Source of the DNA: Pirellula staleyi DSM 6068 | GTDB lineage: Bacteria > Planctomycetota > Planctomycetia > Pirellulales > Pirellulaceae | DNA: 64,000 nucleotides | Direction: 5' to 3' | Assembly: GCF_000025185.1 (NCBI RefSeq) | Contig: NC_013720.1 | Location: 3,844,001 to 3,908,000, forward strand | Made by a program: the position numbers and the translations under genes | Shown here: one piece after another, positions 19,399 through 27,630 of the stretch | How positions within the stretch are numbered: position 1 is the stretch's first letter | How the letters are laid out: each line of letters starts with the position of its first letter | Notes under the pieces: model-generated | Databases searched by the model: none | What the model saw: only the letters and a program-made list of their open reading frames with translations | What the model was told of the DNA's origin: nothing

Positions 19399-20886
19399 AT
19401 GCACTTTTTCGATACGCGTCTGATCGCCTCGCTGCTGCTCGCCACCTGTCTGCTGCCGTGCATTTCGTGCGCAGGAGCCGCCGAAATTGTCGAGGACGAG
19501 CAGAGCCAGCCCGCAGTTGCGGCTGCTCAGGATCCAGCAGCGGCGTCTGTGGAAGCGAAAGATCGCGGGTCACTCTGGACGCGTAAAGTGGGGCAGGATT
19601 GGCCGAAATTTCTTGGCGCCACGGGGGACAGTAAATCGAGCGAACAGGGGATCCTCACCAAGTGGCCCGCCTCCGGTCCCAAAATTCTGTGGAGCACCAA
19701 GCTGGGAGAAGGCTACGGAATGTGCACCGTTGCTGCCGGTCGCCTCTATCAATTCGATCGATTTGGCGACGAAGCTTCCGTCTATTGTTTGGAGGCCGAG
19801 ACCGGCAAACCGATCTGGAAATATAGTTACCCCACCGACTACCTCGACCTCTACGGCTACAACAACGGTCCGCGCTGTTCACCGATTGTCGACGGCGATC
19901 GGGTCTATGCCTTCGGCGTCGATGGAATGCTCCTTTGTCTCGATGCGATCGACGGCACGCTGAAGTGGAAGCTCAACACCAACGAGAAGTTTGGCGTGGT
20001 TCAAAATTTCTTTGGAGTCGGGAGTTGCCCCGTCATCCATGGGAATCTGCTGATTGCGATGATCGGCGGCAGCCCCGAAGATTCGAAACTGGCCGCTCCT
20101 GGCCAACTCGATCGGGTCGTCGGCAATGGAAGCGGCATTGTCGCTTTCGATAAGCTGACGGGCGAAGTGAAGTACAAGATCACCGACGAACTGGCGAGCT
20201 ATGCTTCGCTGCAGCTGGCCAAAATCGATGGTCGCGATTGGTGTTTTGCGTTCTGTCGAAGCGGTCTCGTCGGGTTTGAACCTACTCAGGGAAAAGTCGA
20301 TTTTGAGTTTCCTTGGCGCGCTACGATTCTCGAAAGTGTGAACGCGAGTTCGCCAGTGGTGGTCGGCAATCAAGTCCTTATTTCCGAGTGCTACGGACCT
20401 GGTAGCGCGATGCTCAGCGTGAAGCCGGGGGGATTCGAAGTGGCGTGGCAAGATAACGCTCGCACACGTCAAAAATCACTGCAGACCCACTGGAACACCC
20501 CGGTGGTTCACGAGGGATTTGCCTACGCCTGTAGCGGCCGACATAGCGAAAACGCCGAGCTCCGCTGCATCGACTGGAAGACTGGCAAAGTGCAGTGGAG
20601 CGAGCGTGGACTCGATCGCTCGAGTCTGCTTTATGTCGATGGCCACTTCGTTTATCTCGGCGAATATGGCGATCTCAAGCTGATCAAAGCAAACCCCGCG
20701 AAATTCGACGTCGTTTCGGAGTGCCGTTTAGAAGTGCAGCTCGATCCGCAAGATACGGCGTCGACGCGCCCGCTGCTGAACTATCCCTGCTGGGCCGCGC
20801 CGATCTTGTCGCATGGTCTGCTGTATGTCCGCGGAGACGATCAGCTGATCTGCCTCGAACTGATTCCCGAAGCGGCTGCCAAGTAA
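19399..20886 (+). CDS. Exported PQQ-type beta-propeller protein
   Basis: 495 residues. An N-terminal signal peptide (LIASLLLATCLLPCISCAGA) is followed by WD/PQQ-like repeats: blades marked by GRLYQFDRFGDEASVYCLEAETGKPIWKY-like units (each with a Cys/Leu-x-D/E-x-x-TG-x-x-x-W core), GMLLCLDAIDGTLKWKL, GIVAFDKLTGEVKYK and LRCIDWKTGKVQW. Such proteins lack PQQ in most cases and act as scaffolds or sugar-binding proteins; planctomycetes carry many. ATG 19399 is chosen because the signal peptide starts there; ATG 19357 is possible. The cysteine in ISCAG could be lipidated but the lipobox is poor. Confidence 0.85.
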   Translation: MHFFDTRLIASLLLATCLLPCISCAGAAEIVEDEQSQPAVAAAQDPAAASVEAKDRGSLWTRKVGQDWPKFLGATGDSKSSEQGILTKWPASGPKILWSTKLGEGYGMCTVAAGRLYQFDRFGDEASVYCLEAETGKPIWKYSYPTDYLDLYGYNNGPRCSPIVDGDRVYAFGVDGMLLCLDAIDGTLKWKLNTNEKFGVVQNFFGVGSCPVIHGNLLIAMIGGSPEDSKLAAPGQLDRVVGNGSGIVAFDKLTGEVKYKITDELASYASLQLAKIDGRDWCFAFCRSGLVGFEPTQGKVDFEFPWRATILESVNASSPVVVGNQVLISECYGPGSAMLSVKPGGFEVAWQDNARTRQKSLQTHWNTPVVHEGFAYACSGRHSENAELRCIDWKTGKVQWSERGLDRSSLLYVDGHFVYLGEYGDLKLIKANPAKFDVVSECRLEVQLDPQDTASTRPLLNYPCWAAPILSHGLLYVRGDDQLICLELIPEAAAK

Positions 20887-20962
20887 TACACGCTGTGATT
20901 TCGTGGACTCAGGCAAGATTGCCAGCGCTTGGTCAAGCGAGCTGCAGTTAGCGACGCACGCT

Positions 20963-21778
20963 CTAAACTTCGGCAGGCGTGGTCCAGCTGTCGAACGAAC
21001 TGCGTGACTGCGCGATGAGTTCCTGGTAGTCGGCGCGCTCGATCTCTTCCCCCATGAGTTCCACCTCGAAGAACCCGTCGTAGCCCGCGCGCATCAGTTG
21101 TCCGACAAACGCCGCGAGTGGCAGAACGCCGCAACCCAGAGGCGTGCGATTGGGCTCCATGGAAGGGAGTTGTCGAGCATCGCTTAGCTGCACCAGCGCC
21201 AGGTGCGCTGTCAGGTGCGGAATCTCGGCGAGCAAGTCGGCTTGATGCCCCCAGTGATAGGTGTCGAGCACCAGCTTAAGGGCCGCAGACGAAAATTCTT
21301 TAATCAGAGTGCGAGTTTCCTCGAGCGTGTGGAGGAAGGTCCACTCGCTGCCAGCGGCGCGGCACATCGGCTCAATCGCCAGGGCCACCCCATGCTCTTC
21401 AGCTTGGGGCAACAATTTTTCGAGCGCCATGCGGAGCAAGCGTCGCGCATGGTTTTGGGTGTGCACCCCTCGTGCGCCACTATGGAGCACCAGGCAAGGA
21501 GCTTTCAGCTGCGCGGCGAGATGAATTGCCTGACATGCGTCGGCCACACTCTCTTGATGCGAACGTCCTTCGCTCCCGGTGAAACCACCAGCCCACGAGA
21601 GGCTGGAAACCGCGAGACCCGATTCGGCGATCAGTTCCACACCACGTTCTTCGCCAAAGTCGGAGAGCTTCTGCCGCCAGATGCCGATCGCGGGGACTTG
21701 GGCTTCCGCGTAGCGATGCACATCTTCTTCAAACGACCAGCGGTAGGTCGTCAGCTCGTTCACAGCCAACTTGGCCAT
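20963..21778 (-). CDS. Sugar phosphate isomerase/epimerase, TIM barrel
   Basis: 271 residues, cytoplasmic (no signal). Family features: YRWSFEEDVHRYAEAQVPAIGIW near the N-terminus, LVLHSGARG in the middle, AIEPMCRA (metal Glu), LVLDTYHWGHQ (metal Asp and His) and FFEVELMG near the C-terminus (last metal Glu). The layout is that of xylose-isomerase-like AP-endonuclease-2 barrels (for example hydroxypyruvate isomerase or tagatose epimerase-like); the substrate is open. ATG 21778 has GGAG nine bases upstream and is preferred over ATG 21793. It converges with the PQQ-type gene. A folded element lies 124-190 bases upstream of its start. Confidence 0.87.
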   Translation of the reverse strand: MAKLAVNELTTYRWSFEEDVHRYAEAQVPAIGIWRQKLSDFGEERGVELIAESGLAVSSLSWAGGFTGSEGRSHQESVADACQAIHLAAQLKAPCLVLHSGARGVHTQNHARRLLRMALEKLLPQAEEHGVALAIEPMCRAAGSEWTFLHTLEETRTLIKEFSSAALKLVLDTYHWGHQADLLAEIPHLTAHLALVQLSDARQLPSMEPNRTPLGCGVLPLAAFVGQLMRAGYDGFFEVELMGEEIERADYQELIAQSRSSFDSWTTPAEV

Positions 21779-22411
21779 CCGTGAATTCTCCATGTCACTG
21801 CTCGTTGCAGATCAGGCTGGCTGAAGGTCGCTAGAAGATCTACACCGGCCACAGGAATCGAAATTCGAACGATGCCCGCTCATAAAAAACTGGCAATCGC
21901 ACCTCCCTGTTGCGCCCTGCGGAGCAAAGCCGTCGCTGGTGATGCCGACGGGGCTCTCCGAAGGGAGGGCTAGTATGGAGAAGAATCGGCGCGATGTAAA
22001 GGAACAGAAATGAAGGAAAGTCGCCCGAGAACCAATCAGCCGACTTTGATTGCATCCTTGCTAGGCAATCCCCTTCGTCAGTTTTGGGGCGGAGGATGCT
22101 CCCTACGGATCATTCCGGCCACTGGGTGGGGTATCGAGCGCGTACCCCGCGACATTCGAAGGTGAACCTGCTATGTTTTGTAGCAACATCCGCTAGGTCG
22201 CTAGGCAGTTGGTTCCAGGAGAACCGGCACTATCGAACTTTGCCTCAAGGAAGTGGGCCGAATTTCGCGAGGATTTCGCTCCTCTCGCTAATTCCTTCGG
22301 AAAAACAGATGCTATCGGCATACCGATTGCATACTCGCGTGCAACGTGAAACAAGGCGGCCGGGGACTCATCCCCTGGCAGGTAGCATCTTCTCCGGGAG
22401 TTTCCAAGGTA
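21779..22411. other. Gene-free stretch with a folded element
   Basis: 633 bases between the divergent epimerase (-) and glnB (+). It holds the nested stem at 21902-21968 and a short hairpin GGGGA/TCCCC at about 22357-22370; open frames here look like noise. Promoters for both neighbours must lie here but no clear -35/-10 pair stands out. Confidence 0.6.
21902..21968. other. Nested three-helix stem, possible structured RNA
   Basis: Three coaxial helices: CCTCCCT (21902-21908) / AGGGAGG (21962-21968), CGGAG (21920-21924) / CTCCG (21956-21960), CCGTCG (21930-21935) / CGACGG (21946-21951), apical loop CTGGTGATGC. On the minus strand a T6 run follows at about 21884-21889, in the leader of the epimerase gene. 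I do not match it to a riboswitch class. Confidence 0.5.
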
Positions 22412-22750
22412 ATGATCAAGATTGAAGCGATTGTCCGGCACCACAAGATCGACGACATCAAGAGTGCACTCGTAGCCCTCGGCTATCACGGCATGACGGT
22501 GACGGAAGTCCGCGGCTTTGGCCGGCAGAAGGGTCAGAAAGAAACCTATCGCGGTGCAGAGTACAAAATCGATTTCGTTCCTAAGCTGAAGATCGAGATC
22601 ATCGCCGACAAGGCGAATCAAGATCAACTCGTGGGCGCAATCATCAAGGCTGCTCAAACCGGTCAGATTGGCGACGGCAAGATTTTCGTATCGGAAATCG
22701 GTGAAGCGATCCGCATTCGCACGGGCGAAACTGGCACGACTGCACTGTAA
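22412..22750 (+). CDS. glnB: Nitrogen regulatory protein P-II
   Basis: 112 residues. A trimeric 2-oxoglutarate/ATP sensor that controls nitrogen assimilation. The T-loop reads RGFGRQKGQKETYRGAEYKIDF-like (positions 34-55) with the uridylylation residue Tyr51 in YRGAEY; the B-loop TGQIGDGKIFV is at about 83-93 and the C-terminal signature IRIRTGE is present. Both P-II signatures are intact. ATG 22412 follows AAGG closely; an in-frame ATG at 22346 would add 22 unrelated residues. Neither amtB, glnA, glnD nor glnK is adjacent, so GlnB rather than GlnK is a provisional name. It ends at a terminator (22836). Confidence 0.95.
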   Translation: MIKIEAIVRHHKIDDIKSALVALGYHGMTVTEVRGFGRQKGQKETYRGAEYKIDFVPKLKIEIIADKANQDQLVGAIIKAAQTGQIGDGKIFVSEIGEAIRIRTGETGTTAL

Positions 22751-22835
22751 TTTCCTGGCACTTCATGTGCTTGGATCTGCAGGGAACTGATGGTTGCAGC
22801 GGGCAACGCTCGAGGCAACAAAATCACCCATTCTT

Positions 22836-22870
22836 CGTGGAGAGGAACACCTGTTCTTCTCCACGATTTT
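22836..22870 (+). terminator. Terminator after glnB
   Basis: Arms CGTGGAGA (22836-22843) and TCTCCACG (22858-22865) around an inner GAACA/TGTTC helix, followed by ATTTT. It lies 85 bases behind the glnB stop. Confidence 0.7.
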
Positions 22871-22912
22871 GAATAACGAAATGCATCTGAGAAAGGTTCT
22901 CGGGTGCGACAG

Positions 22913-22935
22913 CATCCGGACAAAACGTCCGGATG
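22913..22935. other. Perfect 9-bp hairpin in the leader of the BON gene
   Basis: CATCCGGAC (22913-22921), loop AAAAC, GTCCGGATG (22927-22935), no T run. It lies 60 bases before the BON-protein start and could be a leader hairpin or operator. Confidence 0.5.
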
Positions 22936-22995
22936 AAGACAATGCATCGGGTGAGCAATGAAGCTCTCCCTTGCTCACTGAAGGAATATTCTCCA

Positions 22996-23235
22996 ATGGT
23001 TGGCGCGTCGTCCCTTACCACCGCAGATTCTGATCTTTGCCAAGTTATCACCACGCAATTGGCTGAAACTCGCCGGGCAAGTCTCGCTCGCCTCGCGGTC
23101 AAGGTGGATCAAGGTTGTGTCACGCTCCGTGGTCGTGTCGGTTCGTTCTACGAACGACAAATTGCCATCACCTGCTGCCAAAGTGCTGCTGGTGTTTCGC
23201 TTGTGATTGATCACGTTGAGGTTGCCGTCAACTAA
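22996..23235 (+). CDS. Small BON-domain protein
   Basis: 79 residues. The sequence CQVITTQLAETRRASLARLAVKV followed by GCVTLRGRVGSFYERQIAITCC and ending in VIDHVEVAV (this pattern, not contiguous) is a single BON domain (alpha-beta-beta-alpha-beta with the conserved Gly in LRGRVGS), a putative phospholipid- or surface-binding module as in OsmY. There is no signal peptide, which is unusual for the family, though other planctomycetes encode similar single cytoplasmic BON proteins. The ATG at 22996 has AAGGA ten bases upstream; ATG 22933 would begin at the edge of the hairpin 22913-22935. Confidence 0.75.
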   Translation: MVGASSLTTADSDLCQVITTQLAETRRASLARLAVKVDQGCVTLRGRVGSFYERQIAITCCQSAAGVSLVIDHVEVAVN

Positions 23236-23428
23236 CGAGCGATTGGCAAGTCCCACTTCGCATCGTCTAGCCGCTTCGTTGCTCAGAGAGTTTGTGGTGA
23301 GCAGCCTAGTTCGTGCAGACCGCGATCTCGGTCGACTCGATTCGCTCTACCTCTGTTTGATCAACGCTGCATTCTTCTACTTCCGTACATAACCGCTCGC
23401 TGCATGAGGCAGTACCAGTACACTCGGC

Positions 23429-23520
23429 GAGGCTTCAGCCTCTCGAGGCTGCACTAGCGGTCCTTTGCAAGAGGCAAAGCTTTGAAGCAGCCTGGCACGA
23501 AACTGCCAGGCTGTTTTTTT
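23429..23520 (+). ncRNA. Candidate structured RNA with alternative hairpins
   Basis: GAGGCT (23429-23434) can pair with AGCCTC (23437-23442), or CAGCCT (23436-23441) with AGGCTG (23446-23451), but not both. Then comes CTTTGC (23463-23468) / GCAAAG (23474-23479) and finally a terminator stem that again contains CAGCCT and AGGCTG. The shared sextets allow antiterminator-like pairings. No same-strand gene follows. Could also be only a terminator next to repeats. Confidence 0.35.
23488..23520 (+). terminator. Strong rho-independent terminator
   Basis: Arms CAGCCTGGCA (23488-23497) and TGCCAGGCTG (23504-23513), loop CGAAAC, seven T. It is 252 bases behind the BON gene and ends either that transcript or a separate small RNA. 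Confidence 0.88.
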
Positions 23521-23562
23521 GCGCTGATTGGGAGCTCTGAGGCTCCCGCTTACAAAACCGCA

Positions 23563-23778
23563 TTACGGCGATGGTGGTTGCTGCCACATCTTTTCGTAGT
23601 TGGCTCGATCGATCGCCTCGGACTGCTCAAAAGCGCGGCGGACCTCGTCGTCCGACATCGCTTCGACGCGAGGTGGCCACAGCAGTCCCACCGTGCGGTA
23701 GATCGAAACAGCTGCTCCGAGCAACAAGATGCCTAGGCCAATGTACTTGGCCACCGAATTGCTTTCAGTACTGGCCAT
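23563..23778 (-). CDS. Small single-pass membrane protein next to a DUF1559 gene
   Basis: 71 residues, no known family. After a short polar start ([11 protein letters not shown]) comes one transmembrane helix ([22 protein letters not shown], about 13-34), then a charged tail rich in Glu/Asp/Arg. Its start overlaps the end of the DUF1559 gene at 23765 by 14 bases, a sign of translational coupling. Small membrane proteins of this kind behind DUF1559 genes recur in planctomycetes; a role in assembly or export of the pseudopilin-like protein is inference from position. Confidence 0.75.
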   Translation of the reverse strand: MASTESNSVAKYIGLGILLLGAAVSIYRTVGLLWPPRVEAMSDDEVRRAFEQSEAIDRANYEKMWQQPPSP

Positions 23779-24817
23779 GGATCAGTTCCTGTTCATCTCG
23801 CGTGGCCATTGAGCGGAACAGTTTCCCCGCAGCATACGGATTCACTTCGCCCCGACTTGGGGCAGCTGTTTCTTCCGGGTACTGATAGCCCGAGACAGCA
23901 TCGCCGTTGATCCCCTCGCTCACAAACCGGACAGAGCCGTCGCAGAACACGAAGTTAGCCCCCTCGGTATGATCCGAGCGGAACGAACTCATGTAGCTCG
24001 CCCAGATGTTGACCGGAGGTGTCACCGAGAAGTCGTAGTTGTAGTGATTGTTGAGTCGATTGCTGGCGAGTGTGGCGTAGGTGGCATAAGTATCGGGCCA
24101 AGTCGGTGTCACGACGCTGGTGACAGTTTGCCGAGTCGCGGGATTGATCACTCTTCCCCACCGCTCGCCGAAAGCAAAGGTGTGCGAGAGACCGTCGGTG
24201 ATGTCGGCGAGTCGCAGCACGCGTCCGCCGCTGCGAGTGGTGCATCCCATGCCTGCTGGATCGACGATGCCGTTGAAATAGAGTTTCGACTTCGGGAAAT
24301 AGACGCAGTAGTAGTGCGACGGATCGTTGCCCGGGCACATCCAGCCCCACGAATAGTGGTTGTCGCCGCAGTTCACGCCATAAGAGCAGTAGGTTTTCGG
24401 GGCTCCAGCGGCGGGCGTATCGCTGGGGCAAATGAACGTGGGGACGCGCTGCGTGAGCATGTCGGGATGGGCGTCCACCGATAGTTGCTCCATAAACGGA
24501 AGGAGCAGCGCCATGGGAGAACGTGGCGTGGGGCATGCACCGACAACAGCAGCTGGCTTGCCAAACTTGTAGGGATGGGGGAACGCGGTGTGGGTGTCGT
24601 GAAAGTTGTGCAGCGCCAGTCCCATTTGTTTGAGATTGTTCTGACACGACATCCGCCGGGCAGCCTCGCGCGCAGCTTGCACGGCGGGAAGCAAAAGTCC
24701 GACGAGGATCGCGATGATGGCGATCACAACGAGGAGTTCGATGAGTGTGAAACCGAGCGAGCGGGACCATGTGCGCGCAGAGCAACGCAGCGATGGCCGG
24801 GGGCGCAAAATGCGCAT
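23765..24817 (-). CDS. DUF1559 protein with prepilin-type N-terminus (copy 1)
   Basis: 350 residues. A short basic leader ends in the type IV prepilin/pseudopilin motif [13 protein letters not shown], followed by the hydrophobic helix and the family-specific [17 protein letters not shown] and [14 protein letters not shown]. The C-terminus carries the other family signature ([14 protein letters not shown]). The central domain (SBP_bac_10/DUF1559) is of unknown function; the family is hugely expanded in planctomycetes and is thought to be extracytoplasmic. ATG 24817 has AAAGG eight bases upstream. It forms a unit with the overlapping small membrane protein. Confidence 0.92.
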   Translation of the reverse strand: MRILRPRPSLRCSARTWSRSLGFTLIELLVVIAIIAILVGLLLPAVQAAREAARRMSCQNNLKQMGLALHNFHDTHTAFPHPYKFGKPAAVVGACPTPRSPMALLLPFMEQLSVDAHPDMLTQRVPTFICPSDTPAAGAPKTYCSYGVNCGDNHYSWGWMCPGNDPSHYYCVYFPKSKLYFNGIVDPAGMGCTTRSGGRVLRLADITDGLSHTFAFGERWGRVINPATRQTVTSVVTPTWPDTYATYATLASNRLNNHYNYDFSVTPPVNIWASYMSSFRSDHTEGANFVFCDGSVRFVSEGINGDAVSGYQYPEETAAPSRGEVNPYAAGKLFRSMATRDEQELIHGQY

Positions 24818-25132
24818 GGCGGCAACCTTTCAGGGAAGCAGTGAAGAAAGGGAGCTGCGTGGCGTGCGGAGGGATAGAGCGCTTGGCGGGCTATCGCAGC
24901 GAAAGACTACTCACACAGAGTAGAACTAGATCTCCCTACGATAGGGAACGTCGAAAAGAAATGCAACACGTCGCCACGAGATCGGTGAGCCAGCGCGAGG
25001 CATCGCTGCATCAAGAAACGCAACAAGGCGCGTCACTACCTTAGCTGTAGTGCCACGCCTCATTGTTTTTTGTCAGCACATTTCAGGTCGCGATTGCTCG
25101 CTGTACCTACGAGCACTCACGCCCAACCATTG
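24818..25132. other. Intergenic stretch before DUF1559 copy 1
   Basis: 315 bases. It holds the terminator at 25027-25059 and the promoter of the 24817 gene; I see no gene and no clear promoter boxes. Confidence 0.6.
25027..25059 (-). terminator. Terminator behind the 25133 lipoprotein gene, possibly bidirectional
   Basis: Arms GGCGCGTCACTAC (25027-25039) and GTAGTGCCACGCC (25047-25059) pair with two imperfect positions. On the minus strand a T-rich tail follows; on the plus strand ATTGTTTTTTG follows. Confidence 0.65.
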
Positions 25133-25597
25133 CTAGTTCCGTCCCGGCACCCCTTGGCGTTCTGCGGGAGGTCCGCTGATCACTGGGATCTGAATCGGTG
25201 GAATCAGGTTATCGCCGGTCTTCACCACCAAGGTGAGCTGCGTGTTGGCACCGTCATACCAGCCGAGCAATTTGTCGGTGCTACCGGTTTCTGTCTCGGC
25301 CTGATTTTCATCGGGCCAGAGCATCACAATTTGATAGCCACCTTCGGCAGCGCCATCCCCTTGGGTGTAGGTCGTCATGCGGAAGTTGCCGCTCTGATCG
25401 GTCACCGCGTAGGGATTCGTGGGGACCTGAGGAACCATCGGCGCGCTGGTGGGAAGCAAATAGACGCGCACGCCAGCTGCAGGTGCACCTGCATAGAGGA
25501 CCTGGCCACTCACGGGAAACACAGGAATCACTTCGGGCTTTGCTTCACAGCCGACGAAGCAAATCGCAGCCATCCATAACCAATACCAATTTCTCAT
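25133..25597 (-). CDS. Small lipoprotein with transthyretin-like (carboxypeptidase regulatory-like) fold
   Basis: 154 residues. A signal peptide ends in lipobox FVGC (Cys17), so it should be lipidated. The mature part reads FPVSGQVLYAGAPAAGVRVYL ... NPYAVTDQSGNFRMTTY ... GGYQIVMLWPD, the pattern of single prealbumin-like domains (G-x-V-x-Y-x-G-x-P). Such small lipoproteins commonly lie directly behind DUF1559 genes in planctomycetes. Here it is 138 bases behind copy 2 (25736-26689) on the same strand; the same pairing recurs at 51169/51728. Confidence 0.85.
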   Translation of the reverse strand: MRNWYWLWMAAICFVGCEAKPEVIPVFPVSGQVLYAGAPAAGVRVYLLPTSAPMVPQVPTNPYAVTDQSGNFRMTTYTQGDGAAEGGYQIVMLWPDENQAETETGSTDKLLGWYDGANTQLTLVVKTGDNLIPPIQIPVISGPPAERQGVPGRN

Positions 25598-25735
25598 GAT
25601 CCGTATCGAGCCTTCATGGGTGGTGGGGGAAAGGTGCGGCGCTCGGCTCTCGCTTCGTCCGGTCGACGATGGCGAGATCAGTTTCCGAGGAGCCGCTGCA
25701 AAACGATGTTGCGCGATCGACTCAACAACTACGGT

Positions 25736-26689
25736 TTAGAAGTCGGCAACGATATCGTTTCCGTTGCGTGTGATGAGTTTTACAAAGGGACGCATGTCCA
25801 TGTTTTTCGAGATGAAGCGAACACTTCCATCGGCAATGGCGTGCATCGCGCCCGAGCTGTGGAAGGCATAGACTTCGTTGCCGTTGTTGCAGTTGGTGTG
25901 GCAGTTGCCACCGCTCGTGGCACCATCTTGGCTCATGCCGTGGGTGATGTATTCGCAGTCGTGATCGGCCCAGCCACCATCAGTCCCTGCAGTGGGGCTG
26001 TAGAGCTTGCCAGCACGATAGTTGGCAGGGCGGCCAGCATCTTCCGAGACCAAAATCGTGTTCGAGCTGCCGTCGCGAATCTCGGTCAGATTGACCGTCA
26101 CGTTCACTTGCAGAATGCCGTTACGCATCACACACACATCGGCGAAGCCTGCCGCTTCGAGGGCCGAGTCGTAGCCATTGTTCGGTGCGTAGTCGCCAGC
26201 GGCTGCTTTCACCACCACGCTATTCACAGTCTTCTCGTAGAAGCGTTCGGTTCCGCCAGGCGTGCTGGGGCAAACGAAACCTTTGAGCGGTGTCGCAACG
26301 ACTGGCAAGTTTTCTGTAGCGGCCCAGTTCGCATTCATGTTGTAGCGGTCGGCCAAATTGCCTTGTTCCATGAAGGGAAGGATGAACACGGCCCACGAGT
26401 GGTTGACGTTGTTCGTGGTGACGCCGAGCTTTTTGCAAACTTCCGAAGTGGCTGCGGTCGTGCCCGAGCGCAGTGCTCCGGGTGGAAAGAAGCCTTTGGT
26501 GTCGTGAAAATTGTGAGCGGCAATGGCGATCTGTTTCATGTTGTTCGAGCAGCTCATGCGCCGCGCTGATTCGCGGGCTGCTTGAACGGCAGGCAGCAGC
26601 AGCGCTACCAGCACGCCAATGATGGCAATGACAACAAGCAATTCGACCAGCGTGAATGCGCGGCGATTGCGATAGGTGGTGGAGTTCAT
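25736..26689 (-). CDS. DUF1559 protein with prepilin-type N-terminus (copy 2)
   Basis: 317 residues. Leader RNRRA then [19 protein letters not shown], a class III (prepilin-like) signal with Glu5 present, then [23 protein letters not shown]. Near the C-terminus AMHAIADGSVRFISKNMD matches the family end motif. The central region has several Cys and Gly/Asn-rich loops (GGNCHTNCNNGNE) not seen in copies 1 and 3. ATG 26689 is chosen; an in-frame TTG at 26710 adds seven residues. The gene lies between copy 3 upstream and the lipoprotein downstream, and the three run in one direction with gaps of 53 and 138 bases. Confidence 0.92.
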   Translation of the reverse strand: MNSTTYRNRRAFTLVELLVVIAIIGVLVALLLPAVQAARESARRMSCSNNMKQIAIAAHNFHDTKGFFPPGALRSGTTAATSEVCKKLGVTTNNVNHSWAVFILPFMEQGNLADRYNMNANWAATENLPVVATPLKGFVCPSTPGGTERFYEKTVNSVVVKAAAGDYAPNNGYDSALEAAGFADVCVMRNGILQVNVTVNLTEIRDGSSNTILVSEDAGRPANYRAGKLYSPTAGTDGGWADHDCEYITHGMSQDGATSGGNCHTNCNNGNEVYAFHSSGAMHAIADGSVRFISKNMDMRPFVKLITRNGNDIVADF

Positions 26690-26742
26690 TTCTCGATTAG
26701 TCCCAAGCAAGAGTTTTATGTATTGGTGCGATCGGTTCGGTT

Positions 26743-27630
26743 TTAGAATTCGGAGAGAGGCTGGCCGTCGTTGATCAGCATCAAGCGGCTCCAGTTGTCC
26801 GAAGTTATCGTGTAGGTGATGTTGCGCACCGAACCGTCGCAGAGGGCGGCGTTGAAGACGTTGGGATGCGAGCTGCCAAAGCGGACCGACCAGAAGGTCG
26901 ACGAGGCCGAGGTGGGGTGCTTGGAGTCGGGCTGCGGAACAGCTTCCGCCAGACGAATGTGATCTTGGTCCCAGCCCGAGTTGTTCCAGATTTCGTTATC
27001 GCCACCAGCGCTTCCCAGCGTCGTGACGTGCACCTGCTTCTCGGCGATCATCAGCGTTTGGCTGGTGCCATCGACCAGGTCGGCCATGCGGCGGAACTGT
27101 TCCACCGGAGCATTGGCAGCCTTCGACGTGCTGGGGCTCTTCCACTGGCGAACCATCACACCCTGCAGCCCCTCGGCTGCCATGCTCTGACCACCATTGC
27201 CGGCGTAGTCGCTGCGAGCTCCGTTGGAGTACACAGTCGGCTGACGACGCGATGGGCAGTAGAAGATCGGAATCGCGGTCTTCGCCACCTGTGTGTTGCC
27301 AGCGGTGTCATCGGGCAGGTCGTAGACGTTCTTCTGTTCCATAAAGGGGGTGAGGTGAAACATCCAGGTCCAACCTTGGCGGATGTTGGCGTTGCAGCAG
27401 TCTTTGTTCGGGCCATCGCTGCCAGCACCTGGAAAGTAGCCGTGGATGTCGTGGTGATTGTGCATGGCGAGCGCCATTTGCTTCAGGTTGTTCGAGCAAC
27501 GCATGCGAGCTGCAGCTTCGCGGGCGGCTTGAACGGCTGGGAGAAGCAGAGCTACGAGGACGCCAATAATGGCGATCACTACGAGTAGCTCTACAAGGGT
27601 GAATGCAGGGCGGAGAAGGCCTTTTCTCAC
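26743..27630 (-). CDS. DUF1559 protein with prepilin-type N-terminus (copy 3)
   Basis: 295 residues. Leader MRKGLLRPA, then [19 protein letters not shown] and [33 protein letters not shown]. The end motif is present (VFNAALCDGSVRNITY). It starts with GTG 27630, supported by AGGAG ten bases upstream (27638-27642 on the minus strand). First gene of the run copy 3 - copy 2 - lipoprotein. The three DUF1559 proteins differ enough in their middle parts to suggest different partners. Confidence 0.92.
   Translation of the reverse strand: MRKGLLRPAFTLVELLVVIAIIGVLVALLLPAVQAAREAAARMRCSNNLKQMALAMHNHHDIHGYFPGAGSDGPNKDCCNANIRQGWTWMFHLTPFMEQKNVYDLPDDTAGNTQVAKTAIPIFYCPSRRQPTVYSNGARSDYAGNGGQSMAAEGLQGVMVRQWKSPSTSKAANAPVEQFRRMADLVDGTSQTLMIAEKQVHVTTLGSAGGDNEIWNNSGWDQDHIRLAEAVPQPDSKHPTSASSTFWSVRFGSSHPNVFNAALCDGSVRNITYTITSDNWSRLMLINDGQPLSEF

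Larger units (their letters stand above)
23236..23562. other. Gene-free stretch with clustered hairpins
   Basis: 327 bases between the BON gene (+) and the small membrane protein (-). The right half (23429-23546) is packed with inverted repeats and a strong terminator; the left half shows nothing. Confidence 0.6.
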
